Assembly (NCBI RefSeq): GCF_004519295.1
Contig: NZ_SOZH01000005.1
Location: 186,001 to 250,000, forward strand
Length of the DNA: 64,000 nt
DNA from: Cellulosimicrobium funkei
GTDB lineage: Bacteria; Actinomycetota; Actinomycetes; Actinomycetales; Cellulomonadaceae
Direction: 5' to 3'
In this document: positions 49,725 to 58,237 of the stretch, in pieces
Position numbering within the stretch: position 1 is the stretch's first letter
Layout: every line of letters starts with the position of its first letter
Translations under genes and position numbers: made by a program
Notes under the pieces: model-generated
The model's database searches: none
What the model saw: only the letters and a program-made list of their open reading frames with translations
Told to the model about the DNA's origin: nothing

Positions 49725-50507
49725 TCAGGCCGGGCGCTCGGGCTGGTCGGGGTGCGCGCCGGGTGCGGGTGCCTGCCCGGGTGCGGCGTCGGGCGCGGGC
49801 GCGTCGGTCGGCTGGTCCGACGTCGGGCGCATCGCGCCGTAGCGCGGCTCGCCCGACGGCGTCGTCCAGCGCGGGTCGGGCGTGCGGGTCGGGGGCGCCG
49901 CCGGAGGGGCCGGCGCGGGGACGCCCGCCGAGGGCTCCGGGGCCGGCGCGTGCGGAGCGGCGGGGGGTGGGGTGCCGGGGGTGCCCCAGCCGGGGTTGGC
50001 CGGGGCGGCGGGCCCACGGACACCGCCCGCGCCCTCGGGCATGCGGCCCAGGAGCTGGCGCGCCTCGCCCGCCCGCTCGGGCGCGCAGAGGATGCCGTAG
50101 GACGAGGCGACGATCTGGCTCTGCGACGTGAAGTCGCGCTTGCCCTGCGTCAGCGCGTACGACAGCACCGAGAAGAGCAGGCCGAACCCGGCGCCGATCC
50201 CGACGGCGGTGAGCACGAACCCGCCCTGGCCGGAGAACATGAAGAGCAGCAGGCCGACGAAGAGGCCGAACCACGCGCCGGACGCGGCACCCGCGATCGC
50301 GACGCGACCGTAGGTGAGACGGCCCGTCACGCGCTCGACCATCTTGAGGTCGGTGCCGACGATCGTCACGAGCTCGACCGCGAACTTGTTGTCCGAGAGG
50401 AAGTCGACCGCCTTCTGCGCCTCGAGGTAGGTCGCGTACGACGCCACCTCCTCGCCGCGCGGCGGGGTGGGGACACGGGGGACGGCGCCCGGGCGTGACA
50501 TGCTCAT
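49725..50507 (-). CDS. General-stress-type membrane protein with glycine-zipper segments
   Basis: A 260-residue protein: an N-terminal YflT/GSP17M-like domain (VASYATYLEAQKAVDFLSDN, VELVTIVGTDLKMVERVTGR), two Gly-rich membrane segments (~75-97 and ~100-122), then a ~100-residue Pro/Ala-rich C-terminal tail. Similar proteins lie beside the MgtE-N and Mrp genes in many actinobacteria. Function is not established. ATG 50507 (MSMSRP) is chosen. Divergent from the MgtE-N/CBS gene. Confidence 0.82.
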   Translation of the reverse strand: MSMSRPGAVPRVPTPPRGEEVASYATYLEAQKAVDFLSDNKFAVELVTIVGTDLKMVERVTGRLTYGRVAIAGAASGAWFGLFVGLLLFMFSGQGGFVLTAVGIGAGFGLLFSVLSYALTQGKRDFTSQSQIVASSYGILCAPERAGEARQLLGRMPEGAGGVRGPAAPANPGWGTPGTPPPAAPHAPAPEPSAGVPAPAPPAAPPTRTPDPRWTTPSGEPRYGAMRPTSDQPTDAPAPDAAPGQAPAPGAHPDQPERPA

Positions 50508-50651
50508 TCGCCCAGTCTGTCCTACCCGGGCGGAGCGCGCGAGGGCCGTCCCCGTCCCCGGCCCGCGACGGACGGCCGGCAGGCGACCGGTGACGCCCGC
50601 CACCTGCCGGGACGGAGCGCGGCGACGGGGGCGCGTGCGTAGGCTGGCGGC

Positions 50652-51995
50652 GTGAGTGCAGCCACCACCGTCTTCGTCGCGCGCCTGGCCGGGACCAGCG
50701 TGTTCGACCCCATCGGCGACCAGGTCGGGCGGGTGCGGGACGTCGTCGTGCTCATCCGGCCCAAGGGAGCCCCGCGCGCGGTGGGCCTGGTCGTCGAGGT
50801 GCCCGGCCGGCGTCGGGTCTTCCTGCCCCTGACGCGCGTGACGAGCATCGACGCGGGCCAGGTCATCTCCACCGGGCTCGTCAACATGCGCCGGTTCGAG
50901 CAGCGCGCGATGGAGACGCTCGCCGTGAGCGAGCTGCTGGAGCGCACGGTGCAGTTCGTCGACGGGTCGGGCTCGGCGACGGTCGAGGACCTCGCGATCG
51001 AGCGCCAGCGCACGGGCGACTGGCTCGTCACCAAGCTGTACGTGCGCCGGCAGGCGCAGCACAAGGGGACGCTGGGGCTGCGCCGACGGGGCGACGCGCT
51101 CGTCGTCGACGTCGACGCCGTGACCGGGCTCGCCGGGAGCACCGAGGCGCAGGGCGCCGCGATGCTCCTCGCCGCCTACGACGACCTCAAGCCCGCCGAC
51201 CTCGCCGACGTCATCCACGACCTCGGCGACACGCGCCGGCTCGAGGTCGCGGGCGCGCTCGACAACGAGCGGCTCGCCGACGTGCTGGAGGAGCTGCCCG
51301 AGGACGACCAGGTCGCGATCCTCTCCGGGCTCGACACGGACCGCGCCGCCGACGTCCTCGAGGCGATGCAGCCCGACGACGCGGCCGACCTGCTGCACGA
51401 GCTCCCGGAGGCCCAGGCCGCCCAGCTCCTCGAGCTCATGGAGCCCGACGAGGCGCGCGACGTGCGCCGTCTCCTGTCATACGCCGAGGACACCGCGGGC
51501 GGGCTCATGACGTCCGACCCGGTCGTGCTCGGCCCGGAGACCACCATCGCGACCGCGCTCGCGCAGATCCGCCGCAAGGACCTCGCGCCCGCGCTCGCGT
51601 CGATGGTGTTCGTCGCGCGCCCGCCGCTCGAGACGCCCACGGGCCGGTTCCTCGGCGTCGCGCACTTCCAGCGCCTGCTGCGCGAGCCCCCGCACGCGGC
51701 CGTCGGCTCGGTGCTCGACTCCGACGTCGAGGGCGTCACGCCCGACGCGCCGCTCGGGCGCGTGACCCGCATCCTCGCGACCTACGACCTGCTGTGCGTG
51801 CCCGTGCTCGACGCGGAGAAACGCCTGCTCGGCGCGATCAGCGTGGACGACGTGCTCGACCACATGCTGCCCGACGACTGGCGCGAGACCGACGACGAGG
51901 ACACCGAGGCCGCGCGCCGGGCCGTCGCGAGCGGGCGCACGCCCACCGCGGGCACCCCCGGCCGTCCGGGCACCGCGGGGGTGGCCCGTGGCTGA
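50652..51995 (+). CDS. PRC-barrel, MgtE-N and CBS domain protein without channel domain
   Basis: A soluble 447-residue protein made of a PRC-barrel-like N-terminus (FDPIGDQVGRVRDVVVLI and a second half), an MgtE N-terminal superhelix (LADVIHDLGDTRRLEVAGAL, LADVLEELPEDDQVAIL) and a CBS pair (TAGGLMTSDPVVLGPETTI...VPVLDAEKRLLGAISVDDVL). The five-segment MgtE magnesium channel is missing. It may therefore sense Mg2+ or nucleotides and act on another protein; this is an inference. It overlaps the DUF1003 gene by eight bases. Confidence 0.9.
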   Translation: MSAATTVFVARLAGTSVFDPIGDQVGRVRDVVVLIRPKGAPRAVGLVVEVPGRRRVFLPLTRVTSIDAGQVISTGLVNMRRFEQRAMETLAVSELLERTVQFVDGSGSATVEDLAIERQRTGDWLVTKLYVRRQAQHKGTLGLRRRGDALVVDVDAVTGLAGSTEAQGAAMLLAAYDDLKPADLADVIHDLGDTRRLEVAGALDNERLADVLEELPEDDQVAILSGLDTDRAADVLEAMQPDDAADLLHELPEAQAAQLLELMEPDEARDVRRLLSYAEDTAGGLMTSDPVVLGPETTIATALAQIRRKDLAPALASMVFVARPPLETPTGRFLGVAHFQRLLREPPHAAVGSVLDSDVEGVTPDAPLGRVTRILATYDLLCVPVLDAEKRLLGAISVDDVLDHMLPDDWRETDDEDTEAARRAVASGRTPTAGTPGRPGTAGVARG

Positions 51996-52497
51996 CCGTC
52001 TCGACACCCCGAAGACCGCGCGCCGCACGTTCTTCCCGCGGGTCAGGGTCGACCAGGACGCCGTCGGCCGCTCGACCGAGGGCATCGCGCGCTTCCTCGG
52101 CACCCCGCGGTTCCTCGTCTACCTCACCGTCTTCTGCGCGCTGTGGATCGCGTGGAACTCGTGGGGCCCGGAGGGGCTGCGGTTCGACTCGGCCGAGTTC
52201 GGGTTCACCGCGCTCACGCTCATGCTCTCGCTCCAGGCGTCGTACGCCGCGCCGCTCATCCTGCTCGCGCAGAACCGGCAGGACGACCGCGACCGCGTCA
52301 CCGCCGAGCAGGACCGCCAGCGCGCGGAGCGCAACCTCGCGGACACCGAGTACCTCGCGCGCGAGATGGCCGCGCTGCGCATCGCGCTGAGCGAGGTCGC
52401 CACGCGCGACTTCGTGCGGTCCGAGATCCGCAACCTGCTCGAGGAGCTGGAGGAGAAGGCGGCGCGTCAGCCCGACGACGAGGTCGCCGACCGCTGA
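51988..52497 (+). CDS. DUF1003 membrane protein
   Basis: A 169-residue protein with two membrane segments: FLVYLTVFCALWIAWNSW and FTALTLMLSLQASYAAPLIL, the DUF1003 signature, the latter followed by LLAQNRQDDRDR. The C-terminal half is a charged helix with heptad-like spacing (residues ~95-160), likely a coiled coil. Translation is coupled to the MgtE-N/CBS gene by overlap. The pairing suggests a two-part complex, with this as the membrane partner. Confidence 0.92.
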   Translation: MADRLDTPKTARRTFFPRVRVDQDAVGRSTEGIARFLGTPRFLVYLTVFCALWIAWNSWGPEGLRFDSAEFGFTALTLMLSLQASYAAPLILLAQNRQDDRDRVTAEQDRQRAERNLADTEYLAREMAALRIALSEVATRDFVRSEIRNLLEELEEKAARQPDDEVADR

Positions 52498-52507
52498 CCT
52501 CGGGGCC

Positions 52508-53305
52508 CTACTGCGTGCCCTCCGCCGCGACCCGGCGCAGCCGCTCGGCGAGGGCGGGGTCACCCGCGACGGCGAGCCCGTCCGCCGGGCCCCGGCCCCA
52601 CAGCCACAGGTCGAGCGCCCAGGCCGGGCCGGAGACCTGCGTCGTCGTCGAACCGGGCAGGTCGACGAGCTGGGCGACGTCGAGGTCGTACGCCGTCCCC
52701 GACTCCGGACCGGTCCCCGTGAAGCGGCCGAACGCGAGCTCCCAGCTCCGCGGCCGCTCCCCCGGCCCGTCGACGACGACGGAGACCGTCGCGCCGTCGG
52801 GCGTGAAGACGCCCCACCCGGGCACCCCGTCGACCATGACGGACAGCACCTCGTCGACCCCGTCTGCCGCGACGGCCGGGTCGGCGGGCGTGACGTCGCG
52901 CCCGGCCGTGAGCTCCGCGTCGGCGCGGTGGACGAGCGCCTCGTGCGCCTGGCGTCGCAGCACCCAGCCGACGTGCCGGCCGTCGTCGTGCCACGACCAG
53001 CACGGCTCGTCGGGGTCGCGACCGGTGAGCGCCGCGACGAGCCGGCTCGTCGAGCGCTGGAGCAGCGCGGGCAGCTCGGCGTCGGACGCCGGCCGCGCGA
53101 GCGGCTCGACCTCGTCGCCGTCGACCCCCTCCCCGGGAGCCGGGCCGACGACGCGCGCCCAGAAGTCCTGCACCTCGGCGAGGTGGTAGAGCAGGTCGGC
53201 GCCCGTCCACTCGGGGCACGCGGGCACGCGCGCGTCGGGCGGGGCGCTGCGCACGGCGTCGCCGAACAGCTCGCTGTCCCGCGCGAGGGAGGCCAGGGCG
53301 TCCAT
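52508..53305 (-). CDS. Maleylpyruvate isomerase family (MDMPI/DinB fold) protein
   Basis: A 265-residue protein of the mycothiol-dependent maleylpyruvate isomerase family. The N-terminal DinB-like helical domain has PACPEWTGADLLYHLAEVQD, the QAHEALVHRADAE metal-site helix and the first His in LLYHLAEV; the C-terminal MDMPI domain follows (~170-265). Most members of this large actinobacterial family are not isomerases and their substrates are unknown. It is divergent from mrp. Confidence 0.88.
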   Translation of the reverse strand: MDALASLARDSELFGDAVRSAPPDARVPACPEWTGADLLYHLAEVQDFWARVVGPAPGEGVDGDEVEPLARPASDAELPALLQRSTSRLVAALTGRDPDEPCWSWHDDGRHVGWVLRRQAHEALVHRADAELTAGRDVTPADPAVAADGVDEVLSVMVDGVPGWGVFTPDGATVSVVVDGPGERPRSWELAFGRFTGTGPESGTAYDLDVAQLVDLPGSTTTQVSGPAWALDLWLWGRGPADGLAVAGDPALAERLRRVAAEGTQ

Positions 53306-53414
53306 CCGTGCACGGTAGCGCCGATCCGCGGCGCTCGTCGTGCGACGGGGCTCACGTCCGGTCCGGGACCTCCGACCCGGCCGACCGGGCTCCGGCCGCG
53401 CCTACGATGGGGGC

Positions 53415-54563
53415 ATGCCCGACCCCGCCGCAGACCCGCTCGAGCACGCCGTCCGGCAGGCCCTCACCACGGTCCTGGACCCCGAGATCCGCCGCCCCGT
53501 CACGGACCTCGGCATGATCCGCTCGGTCGACGTCGAGCCCGGCGCGCCGGGCGCCGTCGTGACGGTGGGCGTCGACCTCACGGTCGCCACGTGCCCGATG
53601 CGCGACACGCTCGCGCGCGACGTCGACGCCGCGGTGCGCGCGGTCGACGGCGTGGCGGACGTCCGGGTCGACCTCGGCGTCATGACCGCGGAGCAGCGCG
53701 CCGAGCTGCGCACGATGCTGCGCGGCGGCGTGGGCGAGCCCGAGATCCCCTTCGCCAAGCCCGGGTCGCTGACGAAGGTGTACGCGATCGCGTCGGGCAA
53801 GGGCGGGGTGGGCAAGTCGTCGGTCACCGCGAACCTCGCGGTCGCGCTCGCCGCGCAGGGCCTCGAGGTCGGCGTCGTCGACGCCGACATCTACGGGTTC
53901 TCCATCCCGCGCATGCTCGGCGTCGACCGGCAGCCCACGCGCGTGGACAACATGCTCCTGCCGCCGATCGCGCACGGCGTGAAGGTCGTCTCGATCGGCA
54001 TGTTCGTGCCCCCGGGCCAGCCCGTCGTGTGGCGCGGACCGATGCTGCACCGCGCGCTCCAGCAGTTCCTCGCGGACGTGTTCTGGGGCGACCTCGACGT
54101 GCTGCTCCTCGATCTCCCGCCCGGCACGGGCGACATCGCGATCTCGGTCGCGCAGCTCCTGCCCGGCAGCGAGATCGTCGTCGTCACGACGCCGCAGGTC
54201 GCCGCCGCGGAGGTCGCCGAGCGCGCCGGGTCGGTCGCGACGCAGACCCAACAGGGTGTCGTCGGCGTCGTCGAGAACATGTCGTGGCTCGAGCAGCCCG
54301 ACGGGTCGCGCCTCGAGGTGTTCGGCGCGGGCGGCGGCGAGCGCGTCGCGGCGAACCTGTCGCGCGCCACGGGGACCACCGTCCCTCTCCTCGGCCAGGT
54401 GCCGCTCGACGTGTCGCTGCGCGAGGCGGGCGACGGCGGCACCCCGGTCGTGCTCTCCGACCCGGGCTCCCCCGCCGCAGCCGCGCTGCGCGACGTCGCA
54501 GCGGGTCTCGCGCGCCGGCCCCGCGGGCTCGCGGGGCGGTCGCTCGGGGTCACCGTCGTCTGA
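53415..54563 (+). CDS. mrp: Mrp/NBP35 family Fe-S carrier ATPase
   Basis: P-loop ATPase that carries Fe-S clusters to target enzymes; 382 residues. An N-terminal DUF59 domain (VLDPEIRRPVTDLGMIRSVDV) precedes the deviant Walker A G-K-G-G-V-G-K-S (128-135), ADIYGFSIPRMLG and PGTGDIAISVAQL. The cluster-binding C-x-x-C expected after VVENMSW is absent; WLEQPDG stands there. GGGGG and TACGAT both lie directly before the ATG, so the start may be leaderless or use the G-rich site. Confidence 0.92.
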   Translation: MPDPAADPLEHAVRQALTTVLDPEIRRPVTDLGMIRSVDVEPGAPGAVVTVGVDLTVATCPMRDTLARDVDAAVRAVDGVADVRVDLGVMTAEQRAELRTMLRGGVGEPEIPFAKPGSLTKVYAIASGKGGVGKSSVTANLAVALAAQGLEVGVVDADIYGFSIPRMLGVDRQPTRVDNMLLPPIAHGVKVVSIGMFVPPGQPVVWRGPMLHRALQQFLADVFWGDLDVLLLDLPPGTGDIAISVAQLLPGSEIVVVTTPQVAAAEVAERAGSVATQTQQGVVGVVENMSWLEQPDGSRLEVFGAGGGERVAANLSRATGTTVPLLGQVPLDVSLREAGDGGTPVVLSDPGSPAAAALRDVAAGLARRPRGLAGRSLGVTVV

Positions 54564-54985
54564 CGCGCGGCCTGCGGACGTCAGCCGGTCTTTCACCGTC
54601 CTTTTCCTGTCTTTTCCGCGCGCCACGGTATAGTCTCGCCCGCATCTCGTCCGGGGGGACGGCCGTCGGGCCGGTGAGGGGGATCGTGTCGTGGCATCGC
54701 CGCCGCTCCGCCCTGCCCACATCTCGCGCGCGATACCCCTGACCTGCGACGCCGCCCCCGTTGCCCGGGCAGAGCGCTGCTGTCCGCCGGGAGCGCACGC
54801 CCGCCCCACGTGGTCACGTCGACCTGACCGGTCGGTGACCCGTCAGTGACGAAGCCGCGGCAGAACTCCTCCCCAGGGATGACGACACCGTCCGTGTCGC
54901 CGCCCTAGCCTCGGGCCGGGCCGTCGTCGGCCCCGCCAGGAGCGCCCGCTCGCCGTCCCGCCACCGTCGTCCCAGGAGCCCGCAC
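54564..54985. other. 422-bp intergenic region before the MacAB-like operon
   Basis: No conserved protein gene. TATAGT at 54629-54634 is the best -10 candidate in the region. An 18-codon ORF (GTG at 54686, GAGGGGG just upstream, starting VSWHRRRSALP) could be a leader peptide. Further on, GTGAC occurs twice eleven bases apart (54836-54851 region), a spacing seen in response-regulator sites. All three points are weak. Confidence 0.4.
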
Positions 54986-56014
54986 GTGGGTATCACCCGC
55001 CGGATCGTCTTCCCCGCCCTCCGCATCGTCATCTGGGCGGCGATCGCCGCCCTGCTCGCCGTGATCGCGTTCCGCTCGGCACCCGAGCCCGCGACCGACC
55101 CCGCGTTCCCCACGGCCGAGCTCGTGGAACCCCGCGTGGCCGTCTCCACAGGAGACGTCACCAACACCGTGAAGCTGACCGGGCAGGTCGTCGCCGACCC
55201 GGCCGCTCCGCAGAAGGTGACGCAGCGCGGGGTGGTCACGGCGGTGCTCGCCAAGCCGGGCGACGTGGTCCAGGCGGGCGCGTCCCTCCTCGAGGTCACC
55301 CTCGAGGAGCCCCGCGAGCCCCTCACCGAGACCGACCCCGAGACGGGCGAGGTCACGGTCACCGAGCGCCGACCGAAGGTCACGCGCGAGACCGTCGAGG
55401 CCACCATCGGCGGGACGGTCGCCACGTTCACCGCGCTCAAGGACCAGGAGGTGGCCGTCGGCGACGACTTCGCGACCATCTCGCCCGGCACGCTCTCGGT
55501 CACGGCCAGCATGGTCGCCGAGCAGCAGTTCCGGCTCCTCCAGATCCCCGGCGAGGCGACCGTCACGGTCACCGGCGGCCCCGCGCCGTTCGTGTGCACG
55601 AACCTCCGCATGGGCGCCGCCGCCGCCCCCGAGAACGCGCCCGAGGAGGGCGCACCCGACCCGGCCGGCGGTGCGTCGTCCGCGAGCGTGACGTGCGCCG
55701 TCCCGGGCGACGTCACCGTCTTCGCCGGGCTCGCCGCCGAGCTCGAGATCACCGCGGGATCCGTCGAGGGAGCCCTCGTGGTGCCCGTGACGGCGGTCCT
55801 CGGTCGCGTCGAGCAGGGCAAGGTGTGGGTCGTCGGCGCGGAGGGCGAGCCCGAGGAGCGCACCGTGACGCTCGGACTCACCGACGGCGCGGTCGTCCAG
55901 GTGACCGAGGGACTCGCCGAGGGCGACGAGGTCCTCGAGTTCGTGCCCGGCCAGGACGTCATGCCGGTCATGGACGACATGATGATGACGGACGACAGCG
56001 AGGCCTCGTACTGA
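54986..56014 (+). CDS. Periplasmic adaptor-like (MacA/HlyD) protein
   Basis: Membrane-anchored accessory protein of an ABC exporter, 342 residues. One N-terminal membrane segment (12-30), then a split lipoyl-like beta-hammerhead (NTVKLTGQVVADP, VTAVLAKPGDVVQAGASLLE, EATIGGTVATFTALKDQEVA) and a C-terminal barrel ending in a Met/Asp-rich tail (PVMDDMMMTDD), which might bind metal. CAGGAG precedes the GTG. It overlaps the ATPase gene start by one base (TGATG). With the next two genes it forms a MacAB-like unit without an outer-membrane partner. Confidence 0.88.
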   Translation: MGITRRIVFPALRIVIWAAIAALLAVIAFRSAPEPATDPAFPTAELVEPRVAVSTGDVTNTVKLTGQVVADPAAPQKVTQRGVVTAVLAKPGDVVQAGASLLEVTLEEPREPLTETDPETGEVTVTERRPKVTRETVEATIGGTVATFTALKDQEVAVGDDFATISPGTLSVTASMVAEQQFRLLQIPGEATVTVTGGPAPFVCTNLRMGAAAAPENAPEEGAPDPAGGASSASVTCAVPGDVTVFAGLAAELEITAGSVEGALVVPVTAVLGRVEQGKVWVVGAEGEPEERTVTLGLTDGAVVQVTEGLAEGDEVLEFVPGQDVMPVMDDMMMTDDSEASY

Positions 56015-56937
56015 TGGGCCTCCTGGAGCTCAGCGGGGTCACCCGCTCGGTGCTGCTCCCCGACGACCGCGAGCTCGAGATCCTGCGCGGCATCGACCTC
56101 ACGGTCGGCGCGGGCGAGCACGTCTCGATCGTGGGGCGCTCGGGGACGGGCAAGTCGACCCTGCTCAACATCCTCGGCCTCCTCGACAGCCCGACGAGCG
56201 GGGACTACCTGCTCGACGGCGTCCCGATCGGCCGGCTCTCGGGCCGCGCCCGGGCGCGGCGCCGCGGCACGGACTTCGGGTTCGTGTTCCAGCAGTTCAA
56301 CCTGCTGCAGGGCCGTACCGCGCTCGAGAACGTCGTCGCCCCGCTGCTCTACGCGCGCGGACGGCAGTTCTGGCAGCGGCGCTCGCTGGCCGCCCAGATG
56401 CTCGAGCGGGTCGGCCTCGGCGACCGGCTCGACACGACCCCGGAGAAGCTCTCCGGCGGCGAGCAGCAGCGCGTCGCCATCGCGCGTGCGCTCGTGCGGG
56501 TCCCGCGCGTCATCCTCGCGGACGAGCCCACGGGAGCGCTCGACGTCGACACGGGGAGCGAGGTCATGGACCTGCTCGACGCCATCGCCGGCGAGAACGG
56601 GTCCGCGCTCATCGCGATCACGCACGACCTCGCCGTCGCGTCGCGCGCAGCCCGCCAGTTCCGGCTCGCGGACGGCGTGCTCACCCCGATCTCCATCAGC
56701 GCGCGCAGCGCCGGGTCCCTCGGGGCGCTCGGCACCGCGCCGAGCACCGACCACGATCCCGGGACCGACCCCGGGACGAGCCACGACCACCAGGCCGAGC
56801 ACGTGGCCCGCCCGCTCGTCGGGACCGGCCCGGTGCTCGCCGCCCGCACCCCGGCAGGAGCCTCGGTCGGCGGTCCGGCGGGCAGCTCGACCAGCGTCTC
56901 GGCCGGCACCGGGCACGACGCGGGAGAGACGGCATGA
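56014..56937 (+). CDS. ABC transporter ATPase (MacB/LolD type)
   Basis: ATP-binding subunit, 307 residues. Walker A is G-R-S-G-T-G-K-S-T (41-49), FVFQQFNLLQGRTALENV carries the Q loop, LSGGEQQRVAIARAL the signature and ILADEPTGALD the Walker B. About 80 C-terminal residues form a Thr/His/Asp/Pro-rich tail beyond the usual ABC domain end, of unknown use. Joined by overlaps to both neighbours, so all three are made together. Confidence 0.94.
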   Translation: MGLLELSGVTRSVLLPDDRELEILRGIDLTVGAGEHVSIVGRSGTGKSTLLNILGLLDSPTSGDYLLDGVPIGRLSGRARARRRGTDFGFVFQQFNLLQGRTALENVVAPLLYARGRQFWQRRSLAAQMLERVGLGDRLDTTPEKLSGGEQQRVAIARALVRVPRVILADEPTGALDVDTGSEVMDLLDAIAGENGSALIAITHDLAVASRAARQFRLADGVLTPISISARSAGSLGALGTAPSTDHDPGTDPGTSHDHQAEHVARPLVGTGPVLAARTPAGASVGGPAGSSTSVSAGTGHDAGETA

Positions 56938-58145
56938 CCGGCGTCGTCGGCGCCCTCCTCGAGGCGTGGGACGAGCTGCGCGTCCACAAGGTCCGGGTGC
57001 TGCTCGCGCTCGTCGGCGTCGCCGTCGCGGTCTGCGCGATCACCACGATCTCGGCCGCCGGGGAGATGCTGCGCCAGGTCTCGGCCGAGCAGAACGAACG
57101 CTGGGGCGGTCGCCCCGCGACGCTCCAGGTCTCGGCATGGCCCACGGGCGACGGCGGGAGCGTCATGCCCGCGGCGGAGGAGTACGAGCAGGTGTTCGAC
57201 GAGATCGTCGACCGCTACGGCATCGGCTACTCCTCGATGCTGCGCGACGCGCCCGCACCGGTGCGGTTCCCCGGCGGCACGCGCGAGATCACCACGACGG
57301 GGGTGGAGCCCGACTGGGCCACGATGCACCGCTTCCAGGTGACGTCGGGTCGCTGGTTCACCGAGGCGGACGCGGACCGTCTCGCGCCCGCGCTCGTCGT
57401 CAACCAGGCGTTCCTCGACGCGCTCGGCGGCGTGACCGTGGCCGAGCACCCGACGGTGACGATCGGCGGGGACAACCCGGTCGTCGCGACCGTGGTCGGG
57501 GCCTTCCCCGACGACTGGCCGGACATGGACCCGGTCGCGTACGCGCTGGTCGACGCCCAGTCGACGTGGGTCACGCCCGAGTCGCTGGAGATGATGGGGC
57601 CGCCCCGGCTCGAGCTGTGGGTGCCCGACGACATGTCCGACGCGCTCGTCGAGACGGTGCGCCGCGACGTGGCGGGAGCGCTCGAGGGCGTCCAGGCCGA
57701 CGTCTACCGGTCCGACTCGCCGTCGGCGACGGTCGTCGACGGCGCGATCCGGTGGGTCGTGCTCGGCGTGAGCGCGATCGCGCTGCTGCTCGGCGGGCTC
57801 GGGCTCGTGAACATCGCGCTCGTCACGGTGCGGTACCGGATCCGCGAGATCGGGATCCGCCGCAGCTTCGGCGCGAGCTCGGGGCGCGTCTTCTTCTCCG
57901 TGATGATGGAGAGCGTCGTCGCGACGACCGTCGCGGGCGTGCTGGGCGTGACGGTCGCGGTCGTCGTGCTGCACAACGTCCCGCTCGACGTGCTCATGGG
58001 CTCGGCCGTCCAGGACGCGCCCGGCTTCCCGTTCTCGGCCGCCGTGACCGGGATGCTCGCGGCCGTCGGGGTCGGCGCGCTCGCCGGGCTCCTCCCCGCG
58101 CTCGTCGCCGTGCGCGTGAAGGTGATCGACGCGATCCGCTACTGA
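56934..58145 (+). CDS. MacB-like ABC transporter permease
   Basis: Mechanotransmission-type permease, 403 residues. A first membrane segment (~20-42, VRVLLALVGVAVAVCAITTI) is followed by a ~230-residue extracytoplasmic MacB-PCD domain (TSGRWFTEADADR...VVNQAFLDALGG) and three C-terminal segments with the FtsX core (LGLVNIALVTVRYRIREIGI, then RRSFGAS). Such systems move peptides, macrolides or lipoproteins across or out of the membrane; the cargo here is unknown. It starts inside the stop of the ATPase (ATGA). Confidence 0.93.
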   Translation: MTGVVGALLEAWDELRVHKVRVLLALVGVAVAVCAITTISAAGEMLRQVSAEQNERWGGRPATLQVSAWPTGDGGSVMPAAEEYEQVFDEIVDRYGIGYSSMLRDAPAPVRFPGGTREITTTGVEPDWATMHRFQVTSGRWFTEADADRLAPALVVNQAFLDALGGVTVAEHPTVTIGGDNPVVATVVGAFPDDWPDMDPVAYALVDAQSTWVTPESLEMMGPPRLELWVPDDMSDALVETVRRDVAGALEGVQADVYRSDSPSATVVDGAIRWVVLGVSAIALLLGGLGLVNIALVTVRYRIREIGIRRSFGASSGRVFFSVMMESVVATTVAGVLGVTVAVVVLHNVPLDVLMGSAVQDAPGFPFSAAVTGMLAAVGVGALAGLLPALVAVRVKVIDAIRY

Positions 58146-58180
58146 CCCGCTCGGCCCGGCCTCGTCGCCGGGTCGAGCGA

Positions 58181-58235
58181 TGTTCGGTCGTGTTCGATCG
58201 TGTTGGATTTCTCGACGATGTGGACAATACTGTCC
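58181..58235 (+). promoter_or_regulatory. Operator-promoter region of the DeoR-GalTK genes
   Basis: Three head-to-tail 10-bp repeats (TGTTCGGTCG, TGTTCGATCG, TGTTGGATTT) at 58181-58210, one helical turn apart, as expected for a DeoR-family protein on direct repeats. TTGGAT (58203-58208) and AATACT (58226-58231) form a 17-base-spaced promoter overlapping the third repeat. The inverted repeat GGACA-ATAC-TGTCC covers 58222-58235. The predicted start coincides with the regulator ATG. Confidence 0.6.
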
Positions 58236-58237
58236 GC

